48,781 nucleotides of DNA from Gammaproteobacteria bacterium (lineage in GTDB: Bacteria > Pseudomonadota > Gammaproteobacteria > Steroidobacterales > Woeseiaceae). The stretch is from NCBI GenBank assembly GCA_009937445.1, contig JAACFM010000008.1, positions 1 through 48,781 on the forward strand, written 5' to 3'. The translations under genes and the position numbers were made by a program. The notes beneath the pieces are model-generated. The model searched no databases. It saw only the letters and a program-made list of their open reading frames with translations, and was not told where the DNA came from. Positions 47,820 through 48,781 of this stretch are shown in pieces; position 1 is the first letter of the stretch; each line of letters starts with the position of its first letter.

Positions 47820-48781
47820 GGTTCTTTGTCTGGGTCCTGTTGGCTGCGGCGCAATATTCGCTGGCGGCCGACGACAGGGTACTGGGTTTTGATGAAGCGT
47901 CGAGCAACGCACAGCGCACTATCGAGGCGCGCCTCGATGCAAGTATCGACAAGAATGAGATGGATCAGTGGTTACGCCGAATGTCCGCGAAACCGCATCA
48001 CGTCGGATCGCCAGGCAGTAAAGAAAACGCTGAATTCATGGCCAGCCTTCTTGAGTCGTGGGGCTATGCGGTCGAGATAGCGGAATACGAGATTCTGTTG
48101 CCAACACCGAAGGTCAGAGAGGTCGAACTTGTTGCGCCGACAGAATTTACAGCATCGCTGACCGAAGATTCGCTTGCCGGGGATCCGAGCACCTTTATTC
48201 GTGAAGATCTTTTGCCACCCTATAACGCATTTTCCGTCGATGGAGAGGTCGAGGCCGAATTGGTCTTCGTGAACTACGGTAGACCGGAAGATTACGAAAT
48301 CCTCGACCGCTATGGCATCGATGTCAAAGGCAAAATCGCGATCGCCAAATACGGCAGATCCTGGCGAGGTATCAAACCGAAACTGGCGGGCGAAAAGGGC
48401 GCCATCGGAACGCTCATCTACTCGGATCCTGCCGACGACGGATACGGTGCCGGTGACGTTTATCCCAAGGGACCGTTTAAGCACGAGTCCGGTGTTCAAA
48501 GAGGCTCGGTCATGGACATGCCGACCTACCCCGGCGACGTACTGACTCCCGGCCGCGGCGCCACACGCAACGCGAAAAGACTGCAGCAGAAAGACGCGTC
48601 AACGATAACCAAGATCCCTGTTCTACCGATTTCCTACAAAGATGCGTTGCCGTTACTCAGTGCAATGGACGGCGAGGTTGTGCCGAAGGACTGGCGTGGC
48701 GCGCTGCCGATCACCTATCACCTCGGGCCGGGTCCAGCTCGTGTACGCATGAAGGCGGAATTCAACTGGGACATGGTGACT
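47816..48781 (+). CDS. M28-family glutamate carboxypeptidase-like peptidase, 5' part
   Basis: The first 322 codons of a gene cut by the right edge. MRFFVWVLLAAAQYSLAAD is a signal peptide; RRMSAKPHHVGSPGSKENAEFM and LLESWGYAVEIAEYEILLP are the usual opening of glutamate carboxypeptidase II/NAALADase-like enzymes. A PA domain follows (FVNYGRPEDYEIL, DVKGKIAIAKYGRSWRGIK, IYSDPADDGYG), then YPKGPFKHESGVQRGSV and the start of the peptidase domain (IPVLPISYKDALPLL). The zinc ligands lie beyond the window. It should release C-terminal residues from peptides in the periplasm. Its ATG overlaps the upstream stop, so it is translated with the TolB-like/TPR protein. Confidence 0.87.
   Translation, partial: MRFFVWVLLAAAQYSLAADDRVLGFDEASSNAQRTIEARLDASIDKNEMDQWLRRMSAKPHHVGSPGSKENAEFMASLLESWGYAVEIAEYEILLPTPKVREVELVAPTEFTASLTEDSLAGDPSTFIREDLLPPYNAFSVDGEVEAELVFVNYGRPEDYEILDRYGIDVKGKIAIAKYGRSWRGIKPKLAGEKGAIGTLIYSDPADDGYGAGDVYPKGPFKHESGVQRGSVMDMPTYPGDVLTPGRGATRNAKRLQQKDASTITKIPVLPISYKDALPLLSAMDGEVVPKDWRGALPITYHLGPGPARVRMKAEFNWDMVT

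Overview
The window is one stretch of bacterial chromosome, densely coding and moderately GC-rich. The protein families point to a free-living, probably marine, gammaproteobacterium: a TonB-dependent receptor beside secreted peptidases, membrane-anchored FlgO/TolB-like TPR proteins, a PcaIJF module and an ExeA-like ATPase. Woeseiales-type bacteria would fit, but the sequence alone does not settle the taxonomy. I see no rRNA, tRNA, CRISPR array, insertion sequence or phage gene.

Layout. (1) 1-2460: 5' part of a membrane-anchored TolB-like/TPR protein, a MarR regulator with a palindromic operator candidate, and an AAA+ ATPase fused to an FHA domain. (2) 2479-7508: a tight operon of a class I CoA-transferase, a thiamine-diphosphate lyase very like animal ILVBL/HACL2, and a GMC oxidoreductase with a four-Cys motif, followed by convergent MFS and DMT transporters. 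(3) 9897-23973: the most unusual part. Four paralogous cobalamin-binding-type radical SAM proteins sit with two acyltransferase-like or unknown proteins, a GH3-family acyl-adenylating enzyme, an MMPL/RND exporter, a membrane protein, a PAP2 phosphatase, an NTF2-like membrane-anchored protein and a fatty-acid desaturase. Neighbouring genes overlap by 4-8 bases or abut, which suggests one undescribed pathway making, modifying and exporting a lipid or acyl product. (4) 24209-26232: an S41 peptidase lipoprotein and a small lipoprotein.

(5) 26229-33201: an RpiR-regulated operon (pcaI, pcaJ, pcaF-like thiolase, beta-amino-acid aminotransferase of the VpAT type, double cupin) divergent from a KamA-family radical SAM protein. 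Read as a pathway, it would turn a beta-amino acid into a beta-keto acid, activate it and cleave it to acetyl-CoA, with KamA possibly making the beta-amino acid from an alpha-amino acid. No aromatic-ring-cleavage genes accompany pcaIJF here. (6) 33311-36431: a YkvI-like transporter, an NYN/LOTUS protein, a strong bidirectional terminator, a 0.5-kb gap that may encode a small RNA, and dapB. (7) 36544-48781: a peptide-use region with an M1 aminopeptidase lipoprotein, S9 peptidase, TonB-dependent receptor, acyl-CoA synthetase, a second TolB-like/TPR protein paralogous to the one at position 1, and the start of an M28 carboxypeptidase.

Functions rest on motif reading and remembered family sequences; no database search was run.
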